64,000 nt of DNA from Actinomadura terrae (GCF_022751215.1 NZ_JAICDG010000008.1:124001-188000), one strand, 5' to 3'; shown: positions 40,480 to 48,476, counted from the stretch's first letter. The notes: generated by a model not told the origin, from the letters alone. A program made the numbers and translations.

Positions 40480-40568
40480 GGAGAGTTCGCATAGTGGACT
40501 AGTGCAGGCGCCTTGAAAGCGCCCAGGGCTGGGGACAGTCCTCGTGGGTTCGAATCCCACACTCTCCG
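40480..40568 (+). tRNA. tRNA-Ser (anticodon UGA)
   Basis: A full class II tRNA. The acceptor stem GGAGAGT pairs with ACTCTCC; the anticodon stem GGCGC/GCGCC encloses loop CTTGAAA with anticodon TGA. A long variable arm and the T arm GTGGG-TTCGAAT-CCCAC follow. The discriminator is G and CCA is not encoded. The serine identity agrees with the long variable arm and G73. Confidence 0.97.
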
Positions 40569-40623
40569 CCGGACAGACGAATCGCCACGAAATTGGACGG
40601 ACTCGTCCGTTACCCTCTTCGGC

Positions 40624-40791
40624 ATGGCGCAGACACCGAACGATCCGGCCGGTACTACCCACCAGTTCCAGAACTTCCAGAACCGGGGTCAGGCCGAGAA
40701 GTCCTCGGGCCCGAACATGGCCCTCATCATCGGCGTCCTCGCCGTGGTGGCCGTCGTCGTGATCGCCGTCGCCGCGCTCCTGATGATGTGA
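40624..40791 (+). CDS. Small tail-anchored membrane protein
   Basis: 55 residues: a hydrophilic N-terminus (MAQTPNDPAGTTHQFQNFQN) and a C-terminal membrane helix (MALIIGVLAVVAVVVIAVAALLMM). The function is unknown. The ATG lies 56 bp after the tRNA-Ser gene. It converges on the peptidase lipoprotein gene with a 4-bp gap. Confidence 0.65.
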   Translation: MAQTPNDPAGTTHQFQNFQNRGQAEKSSGPNMALIIGVLAVVAVVVIAVAALLMM

Positions 40792-40795
40792 TCCC

Positions 40796-41533
40796 TCAGC
40801 GGCCCGAGCTGGAGAAGTGCTGGTAGTCCTTGGCGCCGCTCCACTCGCCGCCCCAGCCCCAGCCGATCGACGCGAACGCCTTCACGACCCTGTCGCCCGC
40901 GTGGATGACGCCCGGGTCGTCGTTGCGGCGGTTCCGGTACTTCTTGCAGTCCTTGTGCGCGACGTGCCCGTCCGCGTAGACGTAGGGGTTCTCGCAGGTG
41001 TTGAGGTCGACGGCCAGCCCGTAGGCGTGCTGGGAGAACGAGGTCGAACCGGTCGCGTTGCGGCAGTTGAACGCCGAGGTGTTGCCCGCCTCGATCGAGT
41101 CGAAGTCGCTGCCCTTGTAGACGTCGACGGGCTCCATCCGCCTGATCGGGTAGCGCATCGCGTACAGCTTCCTGAACACCTTCACGAGGTCGCCGGACGC
41201 CTTGGCGTTGACGACGAGCCTCCCGTCCGGATGGGGCTTGTGGTCCATGCCCCAATAGGTCATCCGGATCATCCGCAACCCGGACGGCGCGACCGGGCAG
41301 CCCTTGCGCCACGAGTACTTCAGGTCGGCGGCCGTCACCCGCTCGACCCGCGCGGTGAACGCGGTCGAGGTCGGGGACGGGGTGGCCGCCGTCCCGGACG
41401 GGCTGCTGGACGGGGTCGGCGACCCGCTCTTGCGGGAGTCGTCGGAGCCGCGTCCGCACCCGGTCGCGGCGAACGACACGGTCAGGAAAGCGGCGGCGAA
41501 CGCGACACTGCGAAGGGGCCCTCTGCCTGGCAT
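40796..41533 (-). CDS. M15-family D,D-/L,D-peptidase lipoprotein
   Basis: A 245-residue exported protein. The signal peptide ends in a lipobox-like FAATGC (Cys at about 24), followed by a Ser/Pro/Thr linker. The C-terminal domain is an M15 (VanY/CwlK-like) zinc peptidase: SSFSQHAYGLAVDLN-type motif (here TSFSQHAYGLAVDLN, His and Asp ligands, about 165) and GWGWGGEWSGAKDYQHF with the third ligand His (about 239). It should cleave peptidoglycan peptides. The ATG at 41533 is the only start giving a signal peptide. Confidence 0.85.
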   Translation of the reverse strand: MPGRGPLRSVAFAAAFLTVSFAATGCGRGSDDSRKSGSPTPSSSPSGTAATPSPTSTAFTARVERVTAADLKYSWRKGCPVAPSGLRMIRMTYWGMDHKPHPDGRLVVNAKASGDLVKVFRKLYAMRYPIRRMEPVDVYKGSDFDSIEAGNTSAFNCRNATGSTSFSQHAYGLAVDLNTCENPYVYADGHVAHKDCKKYRNRRNDDPGVIHAGDRVVKAFASIGWGWGGEWSGAKDYQHFSSSGR

Positions 41534-41695
41534 GTTCGCAGGATCGCATGCCGGGTGCTCTTCGCGTCGGACCCTGGATTCGCTACCGTTCGAGGGAGGG
41601 CGTGTCCGCCGAGACGGGGCCGGGGCGGACGCGTCGTGAACTCGTCCGTTCGCCGGGCATGTCATCCGGCGTCCCACCGGCCCATGGGAGCGGGC

Positions 41696-42124
41696 ATGGC
41701 GGATTCGGACGGGAGCGACCTCCCGAGCCTCGAAGACGACATCTTCGCCGTGGCGCACAGCGTGGAGATCGAGCAGGGGGCGCAGGCCCAGCCGCGCCTC
41801 AAGCTGCAATCCGAGCGGGCGCAGGATCTCGCGGAGCGCACGCGGGAGTTCGTCGGCCGCGACGTCGGCGCGCTGGCGGCGGGCTTCGGCATCTTCGTGC
41901 TCGTGGACGCCCTGATGATGTGGGCGCCGCTGATGATGAGCCGCCGGCAGAGCCTGGCGCCGCAGTTCGTGACGCTGCTCGTGCTCGCGTTCGGGCTCGG
42001 CGGGCTGCTGGTCGTGAAGGTCGGCGGGCGGTGGCGGGCGTTCGGGCTCGGGATGATGGTCGCCTGGGTGTTCCTGACGCTGGTCTCGGTCGGCTTCCTG
42101 ACCGGCCTCAGCGTCCCGCTCTGA
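41696..42124 (+). CDS. Hypothetical membrane protein with three helices
   Basis: 142 residues with an acidic N-terminal region (SDGSDLPSLEDDIFAVAHSVEIEQGAQAQ) and three predicted helices (VGALAAGFGIFVLVDALMMW, FVTLLVLAFGLGGLLVV, AFGLGMMVAWVFLTLVSVGFL). No family is recognised. GGGAG precedes the ATG by six bases. It converges with the MarR gene. Confidence 0.65.
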   Translation: MADSDGSDLPSLEDDIFAVAHSVEIEQGAQAQPRLKLQSERAQDLAERTREFVGRDVGALAAGFGIFVLVDALMMWAPLMMSRRQSLAPQFVTLLVLAFGLGGLLVVKVGGRWRAFGLGMMVAWVFLTLVSVGFLTGLSVPL

Positions 42125-42140
42125 GCCGGGACGCAAACCG

Positions 42141-42602
42141 TCAGGCGCCGCCGGTCATCTTCTTCAGGACGGCGTTGAACGCGCGGCCGATGGCCTCCAG
42201 GTCGTCCGGCTCGATCACGTCGATGAAGTGGTTCCGGACGGTCTCGACGTGGTCGCGGGCGGCGCGTTCGAGGGCCGCGAAGCCCTCGTCGGTCAGCACC
42301 GCGATCACCCCGCGCTTGTCGCTTGGGCAGCTGTCGCGCCGGACCAGGCCCTTGGACTCCAGCCGCGAGCAGGTGTGGGAGAGGCGGCTGCGCGACTGGC
42401 TGGCGTTGGCGGCGAGTTCGGCCATCCGCAGCCGCCGCTCGGGGGCCTCCGACAGCCGGACGAGGATCTCATACTCCGACACCGACAGCCCGTGCCTGGT
42501 CTTGAGGTCGCGGTCCATGACCTCGGTAAGCCGGACGCTGCCGTCCACGTAGGCGCGCCAGTCGCGCTGCTGGGTGGCATCGAGCCAGCGTGGTTCGCTC
42601 AT
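42141..42602 (-). CDS. MarR-family transcriptional regulator
   Basis: A 153-residue winged-helix repressor. HTH/wing region: LSVSEYEILVRLSEAPERRLRMAELAANASQSRSRLSHTCSRLESKGLVRRDSCPSDKRGVIAVLTDEG, the DxR wing of MarR (seen here in pieces, about 38-105). The ATG at 42602 has no Shine-Dalgarno sequence, but TATAGT lies at 42610-42615, about seven bases before it, so a leaderless transcript is likely. A 22-bp perfect palindrome sits just upstream. It diverges from the pirin gene, which also has a related operator. Confidence 0.93.
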   Translation of the reverse strand: MSEPRWLDATQQRDWRAYVDGSVRLTEVMDRDLKTRHGLSVSEYEILVRLSEAPERRLRMAELAANASQSRSRLSHTCSRLESKGLVRRDSCPSDKRGVIAVLTDEGFAALERAARDHVETVRNHFIDVIEPDDLEAIGRAFNAVLKKMTGGA

Positions 42603-42619
42603 GGGGCCCACTATACGAT

Positions 42620-42641
42620 ACAAGTTGAAGCTTCAACTTGT
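42620..42641. promoter_or_regulatory. MarR operator 1, perfect 22-bp palindrome
   Basis: ACAAGTTGAAG and its exact complement CTTCAACTTGT meet without a spacer, directly upstream of the MarR -10 element. It is an autoregulatory site candidate and shares AGTTGA with the second site at 42712. Confidence 0.8.
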
Positions 42642-42711
42642 TTGCGCACCGATCGGGGTGGGCCTCCCCGCATGCCGACGACGCTACCGCACCGCCGTCC
42701 GGCATCGGAAA

Positions 42712-42729
42712 TAGTTGAACCATCAACTA
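42712..42729. promoter_or_regulatory. MarR operator 2 at the pirin promoter
   Basis: TAGTTGA and TCAACTA form a perfect 7-bp inverted repeat around ACCA, 83 bp before the pirin start. The AGTTGA half-site matches operator 1, so the same MarR protein probably controls pirin. Confidence 0.75.
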
Positions 42730-42811
42730 GGTTGGGACGGGTGAACGCTCCGCCCGGAGCGATCGAGCCGCCCGCGAGGACGGACGGCACGGAACCGATG
42801 GGAGGCACCCC

Positions 42812-43819
42812 ATGCCCGCCGTGATGGCCGACCCGCTGACCCTGCCCCGGCTGCCGCTGCTCCCCGAGGACGGCACCGGCTGGCGCCGCGTCGCCAAAGT
42901 CGTGACCGCCAAGCGGCACGTGGAGGGGGAGGGCTTCCAGGTCCGGCGCCCCTTCCCGGGAATCGACCTGTCCCTCGCCGACCCGTTCCTGCTCCTGGAC
43001 CACATGGGCGCCGTCGAGTACGCCCCGGGCGAGGCGAAAGGCACCCCCTGGCATCCGCACCGGGGCTTCGAGACCGTCACCTACATCATCGACGGCGCGT
43101 TCCAGCACCAGGACACCACCGGGGGAGGCGGCCTGATCTCCGACGGCGCCACGCAGTGGATGACCGCCGCGTCCGGGATCCAGCACATCGAGCAGCCGCC
43201 GCCGGACCTCGTCGCCAAGGGCGGCCTGTTCCACGGCGTCCAGCTGTGGGTCAACCTGCCCCGCTCGCAGAAGTGGGTCCCGCCGCGCTACCAGGACATC
43301 AAGGCGCGGGACGTCCGGCTGCTCGCCGCCGACGACGGCTCGTCGCTCGTCCGGATCATCGCGGGCTCGCTCGCCGGGTTCGACGGCCCGGGCGTGACCT
43401 ACACGCCGATCAACTACCTGCACGCGACGGTCGCGCCGGGCGCGCGCCTGACGCTCCCGTGGCCGCGCGAGTTCAACGCGCTGGTGTACGTCCTGTCCGG
43501 GCGCGGCACGGCCGGGGTCGAGGAGGCCCCGGTGGGCGAGGGCCAGCTCGCGATCTTCGCGGGCTCCCACCACCAGGGGACGGAGGACGGCCTGGTCGTC
43601 CGCGCCGCCGCCGAGCAGCCGCAGGCCAGCGCGAACGGCTGGGAGATCCTCGTGCTCGGCGGGCTGCCCATCCGGGAGCCGATCGCCCGCTACGGGCCGT
43701 TCGTCATGAACACCCGCGAGGAGATCGTCCAGGCGTTCGAGGACTTCCAGGCCGGACGCATGGGGACGATCCCGGCCGAGGCCATCCCGCACCGCTCCTC
43801 CCAGGACGAATCACTCTGA
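42812..43819 (+). CDS. Pirin-family cupin protein
   Basis: A 335-residue bicupin. The N-terminal cupin has PFLLLDHMGAVEYAPGEAKGTPWHPHRGFETVTYIIDGAFQHQDT, with the metal ligands in PHRGFETVTY (His-x-His and Glu, about 87-94), then GGLFHGVQLWVNLPRSQKWVPPRYQ. The second cupin ends in NTREEIVQAFEDFQAG. Bacterial pirins act as redox-responsive or quercetinase-like proteins; the exact function here is unknown. GGGAGGC precedes the ATG. Control by the divergent MarR is inferred from the paired operators. Confidence 0.92.
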   Translation: MPAVMADPLTLPRLPLLPEDGTGWRRVAKVVTAKRHVEGEGFQVRRPFPGIDLSLADPFLLLDHMGAVEYAPGEAKGTPWHPHRGFETVTYIIDGAFQHQDTTGGGGLISDGATQWMTAASGIQHIEQPPPDLVAKGGLFHGVQLWVNLPRSQKWVPPRYQDIKARDVRLLAADDGSSLVRIIAGSLAGFDGPGVTYTPINYLHATVAPGARLTLPWPREFNALVYVLSGRGTAGVEEAPVGEGQLAIFAGSHHQGTEDGLVVRAAAEQPQASANGWEILVLGGLPIREPIARYGPFVMNTREEIVQAFEDFQAGRMGTIPAEAIPHRSSQDESL

Positions 43820-43831
43820 CCTGGTTCGATC

Positions 43832-43876
43832 TCCCCCGATCCGGCGCCGACGAGAAGACGGCACCGGATCGGGGGA
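43832..43876. terminator. Terminator after pirin
   Basis: TCCCCCGATCCGG (43832-43844) and CCGGATCGGGGGA (43864-43876) pair perfectly over 13 bp around a 19-base loop, 12 bp after the stop. Confidence 0.85.
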
Positions 43877-44089
43877 TCGGGTGACGGGGGCCACGGGCGT
43901 GCGCTACTGTGTTCGAATAGTCGAACAGAGATTCGACTTGCTCGATCTCAGCGCGTTCGCCCGGGAGGCGGCATGGTGGCGACGGTGGCCACGGCGCGGC
44001 ACCGGCGGCGGGAGCCGCACGCGACACGCCGCAGCGGTTTCTACGCAAATCTACGGCCGCAGCTATATCGCCTCATAGAGTCCGAGAGC

Positions 44090-45283
44090 GTGGACCCCGT
44101 GCGCAATCCCTACGCCCCCGGAGCCGGGCAGCGACCCCCGGAGCTGGCCGGCCGCGACCGCGAGCTGAAGCAGTTCGAGGTCGTGCTCGAACGGGTGGCC
44201 CGCGGCCGGCCCGAACGCAGCATGATCATCACTGGGCTGCGCGGGGTCGGCAAGACCGTCCTGCTCAACGCGTTCCGGTCGATGGCGATCCAGCGGCTGT
44301 GGGGCACGGGCAAGATCGAGGCCCGGCCCGACCAGTCGATCCGGCGGCCGATCGCCTCCGCGCTGCACATGGCCGTCCGCGAGCTCGCGCCCCGGCACCG
44401 CGCGCCCGACCGCATCGAGGAGTTCCTCGGCGTGCTGAAGGCGTTCGCGCAGGCCGGGCCCGAGCCGTCCGGCAAGGCGAAGGCGCGGGCGCACCGCTGG
44501 CAGCCCGGCATCGACGTCCCCGCCGCGCGCGGCCGCGCCGACTCCGGTGACCTGGAGATCGACCTCACCGAACTGTTCGTGGACGCCGCGTCCGTCGCCA
44601 CCGACGTCGGCGCCGGGATCGCGCTGTTCGTCGACGAGATGCAGGACATCCCCGCCGACGACGTGTCCGCGCTGTGCGCCGCCTGCCACGAGCTGTCGCA
44701 GGTCGGCGGGCCGCTGATCGTGGTGGGCGCGGGGCTGCCGCACCTGCCGGCGGTCCTGTCGGCGAGCAAGTCCTACTCCGAGCGGCTGTTCCGCTACGCC
44801 CGCATCGACCGGCTCGACCGCGAGTCCGCCGACGTCGCGCTGCTGGCCCCGGCCGAGCGCGAGCAGGTCACCTTCACCGCCGACGCCCTCGACGCGCTGT
44901 ACGGCGCCGCCGACGGCTACCCCTACTTCGTCCAGGCCTACGCCAAGGTCGTCTGGGACGTCGCGCCCGACACCCCGATCACCGCCGACGACATCAAGGT
45001 CGCCGCGCCGGAGGCCGAGAGCGAGCTGGCGGTCGGCTTCTTCGGCAGCCGCTACGAGCGCGCGACCCCGGCCGAGCGCGACTACATGCGCGCGATGGCC
45101 GGGCTCGGCGATGACCCCGTGCCCACCGCCGCCGTGGCCGACGAGCTCGGCCGCAAGCCCTCCAGCCTTTCGCCCGCCCGTGACGGCCTGATCAAGAAGG
45201 GGCTCATCTACAGCGCCGAGCGCGGCATGGTCGCGTTCACGGTGCCGCACTTCGGCAAGTTCCTCCGCTCCCAGCCCGCCTAG
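44090..45283 (+). CDS. AAA-type ATPase (AAA_16-like)
   Basis: A 397-residue STAND/AAA-like ATPase. It opens DPVRNPYAPGAGQRPPELAGRD, the usual N-terminus of this actinobacterial family. Walker A is IITGLRGVGKTVLLN (about 47-61), Walker B is IALFVDEMQDI (about 182-192), and sensor-like IVVGAGLPHLP follows. The C-terminus is a winged-helix domain (VPTAAVADELGRKPSSLSPARDGLIKKGLIYSAERGMVAFTVPHFGKFL, in pieces). The function is unknown. The GTG at 44090 is chosen over the upstream in-frame ATG-like start because family homology begins there, with GAGAG before it. It is followed by an unusual CTAG-rich spacer. Confidence 0.85.
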   Translation: MDPVRNPYAPGAGQRPPELAGRDRELKQFEVVLERVARGRPERSMIITGLRGVGKTVLLNAFRSMAIQRLWGTGKIEARPDQSIRRPIASALHMAVRELAPRHRAPDRIEEFLGVLKAFAQAGPEPSGKAKARAHRWQPGIDVPAARGRADSGDLEIDLTELFVDAASVATDVGAGIALFVDEMQDIPADDVSALCAACHELSQVGGPLIVVGAGLPHLPAVLSASKSYSERLFRYARIDRLDRESADVALLAPAEREQVTFTADALDALYGAADGYPYFVQAYAKVVWDVAPDTPITADDIKVAAPEAESELAVGFFGSRYERATPAERDYMRAMAGLGDDPVPTAAVADELGRKPSSLSPARDGLIKKGLIYSAERGMVAFTVPHFGKFLRSQPA

Positions 45284-45546
45284 CCTTTCCCGCCCTCCTA
45301 CCGCTCTCTACAGCCCTCTAGACGTCCGGCTAGAAGGCCGTAGAAATCCGCATCGGCGCTCGCGCGTCCGGTGAATATTCGCCTCTCTAGCATCGGACCT
45401 AGATAGCCGTAGATTCTCCTTGGCATGCCTCTGACGTTCTCTAAGGATTTCTAGGATTTTTGCTAGGGAGGCTTATAGAGAGAAAGAGGTCGACCGGGCG
45501 TCGCGCCGGGGCAGGTGGGTATGGCGAGGGTGAAGCGGGGGGAAAC
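45284..45546. other. Low-GC, CTAG-rich intergenic segment
   Basis: No gene. This 263-bp stretch is clearly AT-richer than its surroundings and contains six CTAG tetramers, with three more in the flanking stop codon and palindrome; CTAG is normally rare in such genomes. A degenerate direct repeat occurs (CTAGAAGGCCGTAGAAATCC at 45330 and CTAGATAGCCGTAGATTCTC at 45399). It presumably holds the promoter for the small acidic protein. Confidence 0.6.
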
Positions 45547-45735
45547 ATGACCATTGACCAGGACAAGTACCGAAACCAGGACCCGGACGACGAGTACTCG
45601 ACCGGGGACGCCATGTCGTACTCCGCCGGCAACATGGGCGACGAGGACACGATGGGCGACGGCCGCCTCGCCCCCGGCGACGACGGCGCGCCGCACGGCG
45701 ACGACGGCATGGGCGCCGACGACGAGGATTGGTGA
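45547..45735 (+). CDS. Small acidic Asp/Gly-rich protein
   Basis: A 62-residue, strongly acidic protein (MTIDQDKYRNQDPDDEYSTG at the start, GDDGAPHGDDGMGADDEDW at the end) with a net charge near -20. It has no Cys or membrane segment and is probably disordered. GGGGGGAAAC precedes the ATG. The repeated Asp-Gly pairs could bind cations or undergo isoaspartate chemistry. No family is recognised. It is flanked by the CTAG-rich spacer and the 48-bp palindrome. Confidence 0.6.
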   Translation: MTIDQDKYRNQDPDDEYSTGDAMSYSAGNMGDEDTMGDGRLAPGDDGAPHGDDGMGADDEDW

Positions 45736-45739
45736 CGAG

Positions 45740-45787
45740 CGTTCTCTAGTCTTTTCTTGGACGCGTCCAAGAAAAGACTAGAGAACG
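45740..45787. terminator. Perfect 48-bp palindrome, bidirectional terminator candidate
   Basis: Two exact 24-base arms beginning CGTTCTCTAGTCTTTTCTTG meet at a central ACGCGT with no loop. It begins five bases after the acidic-protein stop and contains the stop codon of the convergent MauE-like gene (45778-45780). Symmetry makes it an equally strong terminator in both directions. Arm length and perfect identity are exceptional, and it carries two CTAG sites. Confidence 0.85.
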
Positions 45788-46620
45788 GCAGACAGCGGCC
45801 CGGCGCCCGCCGCCTCGGGCTGCGCCAGCGCCGACAGGACGAGCCGGTCGCGCTCGGCGGTCGAGACGGCGAACACGATCTCGATGTCCTGATCGTCCAC
45901 CCGGGCGGGGAAGACCACGAACCGCCAGCAGCCCTCGCGCCACACGTCCAACGGGACGGCGCTCGACACCAGGTTCTCGTGCGCGGCCCACGCCCGGCTC
46001 TCGTAGAGCGTCGCGTAGGTCTCGGCGATCGGGCTGCGGCGCCGCTCGCACGGCATCACCGCCCGGCCCCGCCCCGGCGCGAGCCCGCCCCGCTCCAGCA
46101 GTGTCGACAGCTCGGGGGACAGCGCCGCGAACAGCGCCAGCTCCGCCAGCAGCACCACCCCGACCTGCGCCTGGACGTCCCGCAGCACCTGGAACCCCGC
46201 CAGCGGCGCGCCCAGCGAGGCGACCGCCGCGGCGGTGAACAGCACGGCCCGCAGGACGGTGCGCACGCCGACCCGCTTGCCGCTCAGCCCGCCGAAACAG
46301 CCGCATCCCGCGTCCGGCCGGTGCGCCCGCAGCTCGCCGACGACCCAGGTCGCGGCGGCGAACGCGATCGTCGTCGCCAGCCGCACCGACACGTGCGAGG
46401 TCACCAGCAGCGCGAGCCCGAGCAGGCCCTCGCCGAGCCCGAGGCCCACGTTCAGCCCTCGGCTGCGGCGCAGCGCCGTCAGCCCGGCGGGCACCGGGAC
46501 CCCGTGCACGTGGTCGGGGGCGTCCAGCGCCCGCTCGCGGACCATCAGCTTCGCCAGGCACGCGGCCAGCAGCACGGTCGCCAGCAGCAGGACCTGCGTG
46601 TTCTGGATCGAGGTCACCAT
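45778..46620 (-). CDS. MauE/DoxX-like membrane protein with C-terminal cytoplasmic domain
   Basis: 280 residues. The first 160 are a four- to five-helix MauE/DoxX-type domain: TQVLLLATVLLAACLAKLM, SRGLNVGLGLGEGLLGLALLV and the signature HRPDAGCGCFGGLSGKRVG (vicinal-type Cys about 100-105), which in MauE relates to disulfide or quinone chemistry. The C-terminal 110 residues (SPIAETYATLYESRAWAAHENLVSSAVP) are a soluble domain of unknown function. The start ATG overlaps the upstream gene stop (TAATG), so the two are translationally coupled. Its stop codon lies inside the 48-bp palindrome. Confidence 0.75.
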   Translation of the reverse strand: MVTSIQNTQVLLLATVLLAACLAKLMVRERALDAPDHVHGVPVPAGLTALRRSRGLNVGLGLGEGLLGLALLVTSHVSVRLATTIAFAAATWVVGELRAHRPDAGCGCFGGLSGKRVGVRTVLRAVLFTAAAVASLGAPLAGFQVLRDVQAQVGVVLLAELALFAALSPELSTLLERGGLAPGRGRAVMPCERRRSPIAETYATLYESRAWAAHENLVSSAVPLDVWREGCWRFVVFPARVDDQDIEIVFAVSTAERDRLVLSALAQPEAAGAGPLSAVL

Positions 46621-47672
46621 TACCGCGCCCTCCCCATCGCCATCGCGGGGACGTGGGGCCGCACGACCGCGTTGAAGCAGCCGGCCTCCAGCTCGCCGCC
46701 GAGGCCGACGAACGCGGCCGGGGTCAGCTCGACGATGCGCCCGCGCGGCGACGTCCCGCACTCCACGCACCGGTCGCAGTACCGCGCGGCCACGCAGCCG
46801 CACTCCACGACGGGCACCGTGGCGGACCGTCCGCCGCACTCGTTGTGGACGGTGACCTCGCTGCCGAGCGACAGGTAGGGGAGCGCCACGCAGCCGGACG
46901 GCGCGTCCGCGCACCCCCCGCCGTCCCCCTCGGGATCGACCGCCGGATACGCGGCGCCGAAGCTCCCCGGCACCGGGCGGCTCCCCGGCACCTGGCCGAC
47001 GCCGGACCCCCTCTGCCCGGCGTCGGGCCAGGTGCCACCGCGGGTGGTCACGTCGCCGAACCAGGTCGCCGTCCCGTGCAGCACCTCGGGGACGGGGGTG
47101 GACGCCTCGGGCGCGGCGAGATCGTCGGCCCGGTAGCCCGGCTGCGACGTACCGGGGCGTACGGCCTGCGGCCCTCCGGCCGACCGCACGCACACCACGT
47201 CGATCAGGTAGCCGGGCTGGAGCCGGGGGTGCCGGACCAGCACCCGTCCGAGGGCGTGCGGGGGGATCACCACGTGGGCGCGGCCGCGATGGGGGCCCAT
47301 ATCGACATCGACGGAGTCGTCCCCGCATGCCAGGATCGTGCCGGTGACGCGGGCGATGTCCACCCACACCCGGTCGGCGCCGAGCCCGTCGGCCTTCGGC
47401 CGCACGATCACCTCGCGTCCGGGACGCAGCGCGGCGAGGCCCCCGCGGCCGCCGTGCCAGATCCTGGTGGCATCGGTCATCGGGAGCCGCGCCTCGCCGT
47501 CGGCGGTGCGCAGCACGAGCAGGTGCGGGCTCGCGTCCAAGATCATCCCAGCGGTGACGTCCAGCGCGGGATCCGATCTCTCGGGCAGGCCGGTACGGAG
47601 GGCGGGGGTTCCTCCGAAGACGGCCTCCCGGTGTCGGCGGCGCCTTGCTCCACGAGGGCGGGGTAGCGGCAT
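46620..47672 (-). CDS. Protein with RlpA-like double-psi beta-barrel C-terminal domain
   Basis: About 350 residues. The N-terminal part is Arg-rich with beta-rich blocks (AGMILDASPHLLVLRTADGEARLPM and GREVIVRPKADGLGADRVWVDI). The C-terminal part (about 215-340) resembles an RlpA/barwin double-psi barrel: GTATWFGD, CVALPYLSLGSEVTVHNECGG, GRIVELTPAAFVGLGG, plus a Cys-rich insert (ECGCVAARYCDRCVECG). No signal peptide is obvious. It is coupled to the MauE-like gene. The ATG at 47672 has GGAG eight bases upstream; an in-frame TTG at 47729 is less likely. The role is unknown; a cell-surface or redox-linked complex with MauE is possible. Confidence 0.65.
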   Translation of the reverse strand: MPLPRPRGARRRRHREAVFGGTPALRTGLPERSDPALDVTAGMILDASPHLLVLRTADGEARLPMTDATRIWHGGRGGLAALRPGREVIVRPKADGLGADRVWVDIARVTGTILACGDDSVDVDMGPHRGRAHVVIPPHALGRVLVRHPRLQPGYLIDVVCVRSAGGPQAVRPGTSQPGYRADDLAAPEASTPVPEVLHGTATWFGDVTTRGGTWPDAGQRGSGVGQVPGSRPVPGSFGAAYPAVDPEGDGGGCADAPSGCVALPYLSLGSEVTVHNECGGRSATVPVVECGCVAARYCDRCVECGTSPRGRIVELTPAAFVGLGGELEAGCFNAVVRPHVPAMAMGRAR

Positions 47673-47964
47673 GGCGGGGACTCCGGCATTGATCTTGACT
47701 CGGTCACGGTAGTTAGGACGGCGAGTCAAGCTTCACGCGCGGTGACCTTCCAGTCGACGGATTTGTCGCGATAAGTCGTTCGGCGGGGGACGATGCATAG
47801 ACGTCGGTTGTAAATTATGCACTGGTTGACCCGAAATTATGGTTTTAGTAGGCCCGCAATTACGGTCCAGCTGAGATCGTCAACTGTACCGGAAGCACGC
47901 GCAGTCAAGATCCAGAAAGGTCCCCGGCGGGGCGCCGCTCCACAACCCCTGGCTCGGTGATGAC

Positions 47965-48453
47965 GTGAACAGGACGCGCCACGAGGAGTTCCGCGAGTAC
48001 ATGGCCGACCGAGGCCCCGCGCTCCTGCGCGCCGCGACCCAGCTGACGAGCGACCGCGCCGAGGCCGAGGACCTCGTCCAGGCCGCCCTGGCCAAGACCT
48101 ACCTCGCCTGGGACCGCATCCACGACCGCGCCGCCGTCGACGGCTACGTCCGCCGCGCCATGGTCAACACCCAGATCTCCTGGTGGCGCCGCCGCAAACT
48201 GGAGATCTACCCCACCGACGAACTCCCCGACCGCCCCGTCGACGACCACACCCGCCGCAGCGAACTCCACGACGTCCTGACCCGCGCCCTCCGCCGCCTC
48301 CCCGAACGCCAGCGCCTCGCCGTGATGCTCCGCTACTACGAGGACATGTCCGAGACGGAGGTCGCCAAAATCCTCGGCGTCAGCGTGGGCACGGTGAAAA
48401 GCACGGTCTCCCGCGCCATGACCCGCCTCCGCGACGACAACACCTTCAGCTGA
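47965..48453 (+). CDS. SigE-family ECF RNA polymerase sigma factor
   Basis: A 162-residue short ECF factor. Region 2 has EEFREYMADRGPALLRAATQLTSDRAEAEDLVQAALAKTYLAWDRI (about 6-52, in pieces), and region 4 has LPERQRLAVMLRYYEDMSETEVAKILGVSVGTVKSTVSRAMTRLR (about 113-157). It belongs to the actinobacterial SigE-family subgroup (TIGR02983-like). It starts at GTG. The 292-bp upstream region is comparatively AT-rich and has TGCATA/TATGCA inverted segments. No anti-sigma gene is adjacent; the next gene converges. Confidence 0.9.
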   Translation: MNRTRHEEFREYMADRGPALLRAATQLTSDRAEAEDLVQAALAKTYLAWDRIHDRAAVDGYVRRAMVNTQISWWRRRKLEIYPTDELPDRPVDDHTRRSELHDVLTRALRRLPERQRLAVMLRYYEDMSETEVAKILGVSVGTVKSTVSRAMTRLRDDNTFS

Positions 48454-48476
48454 CGTCCCGTCCCGGACAAAAGTGG

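Noticed and set aside
43973..44089. Longer N-terminus for the AAA ATPase
   Set aside because: The extension (ARHRRREPHATRRSGF) has no family support; homology and a ribosome-binding site favour GTG 44090.
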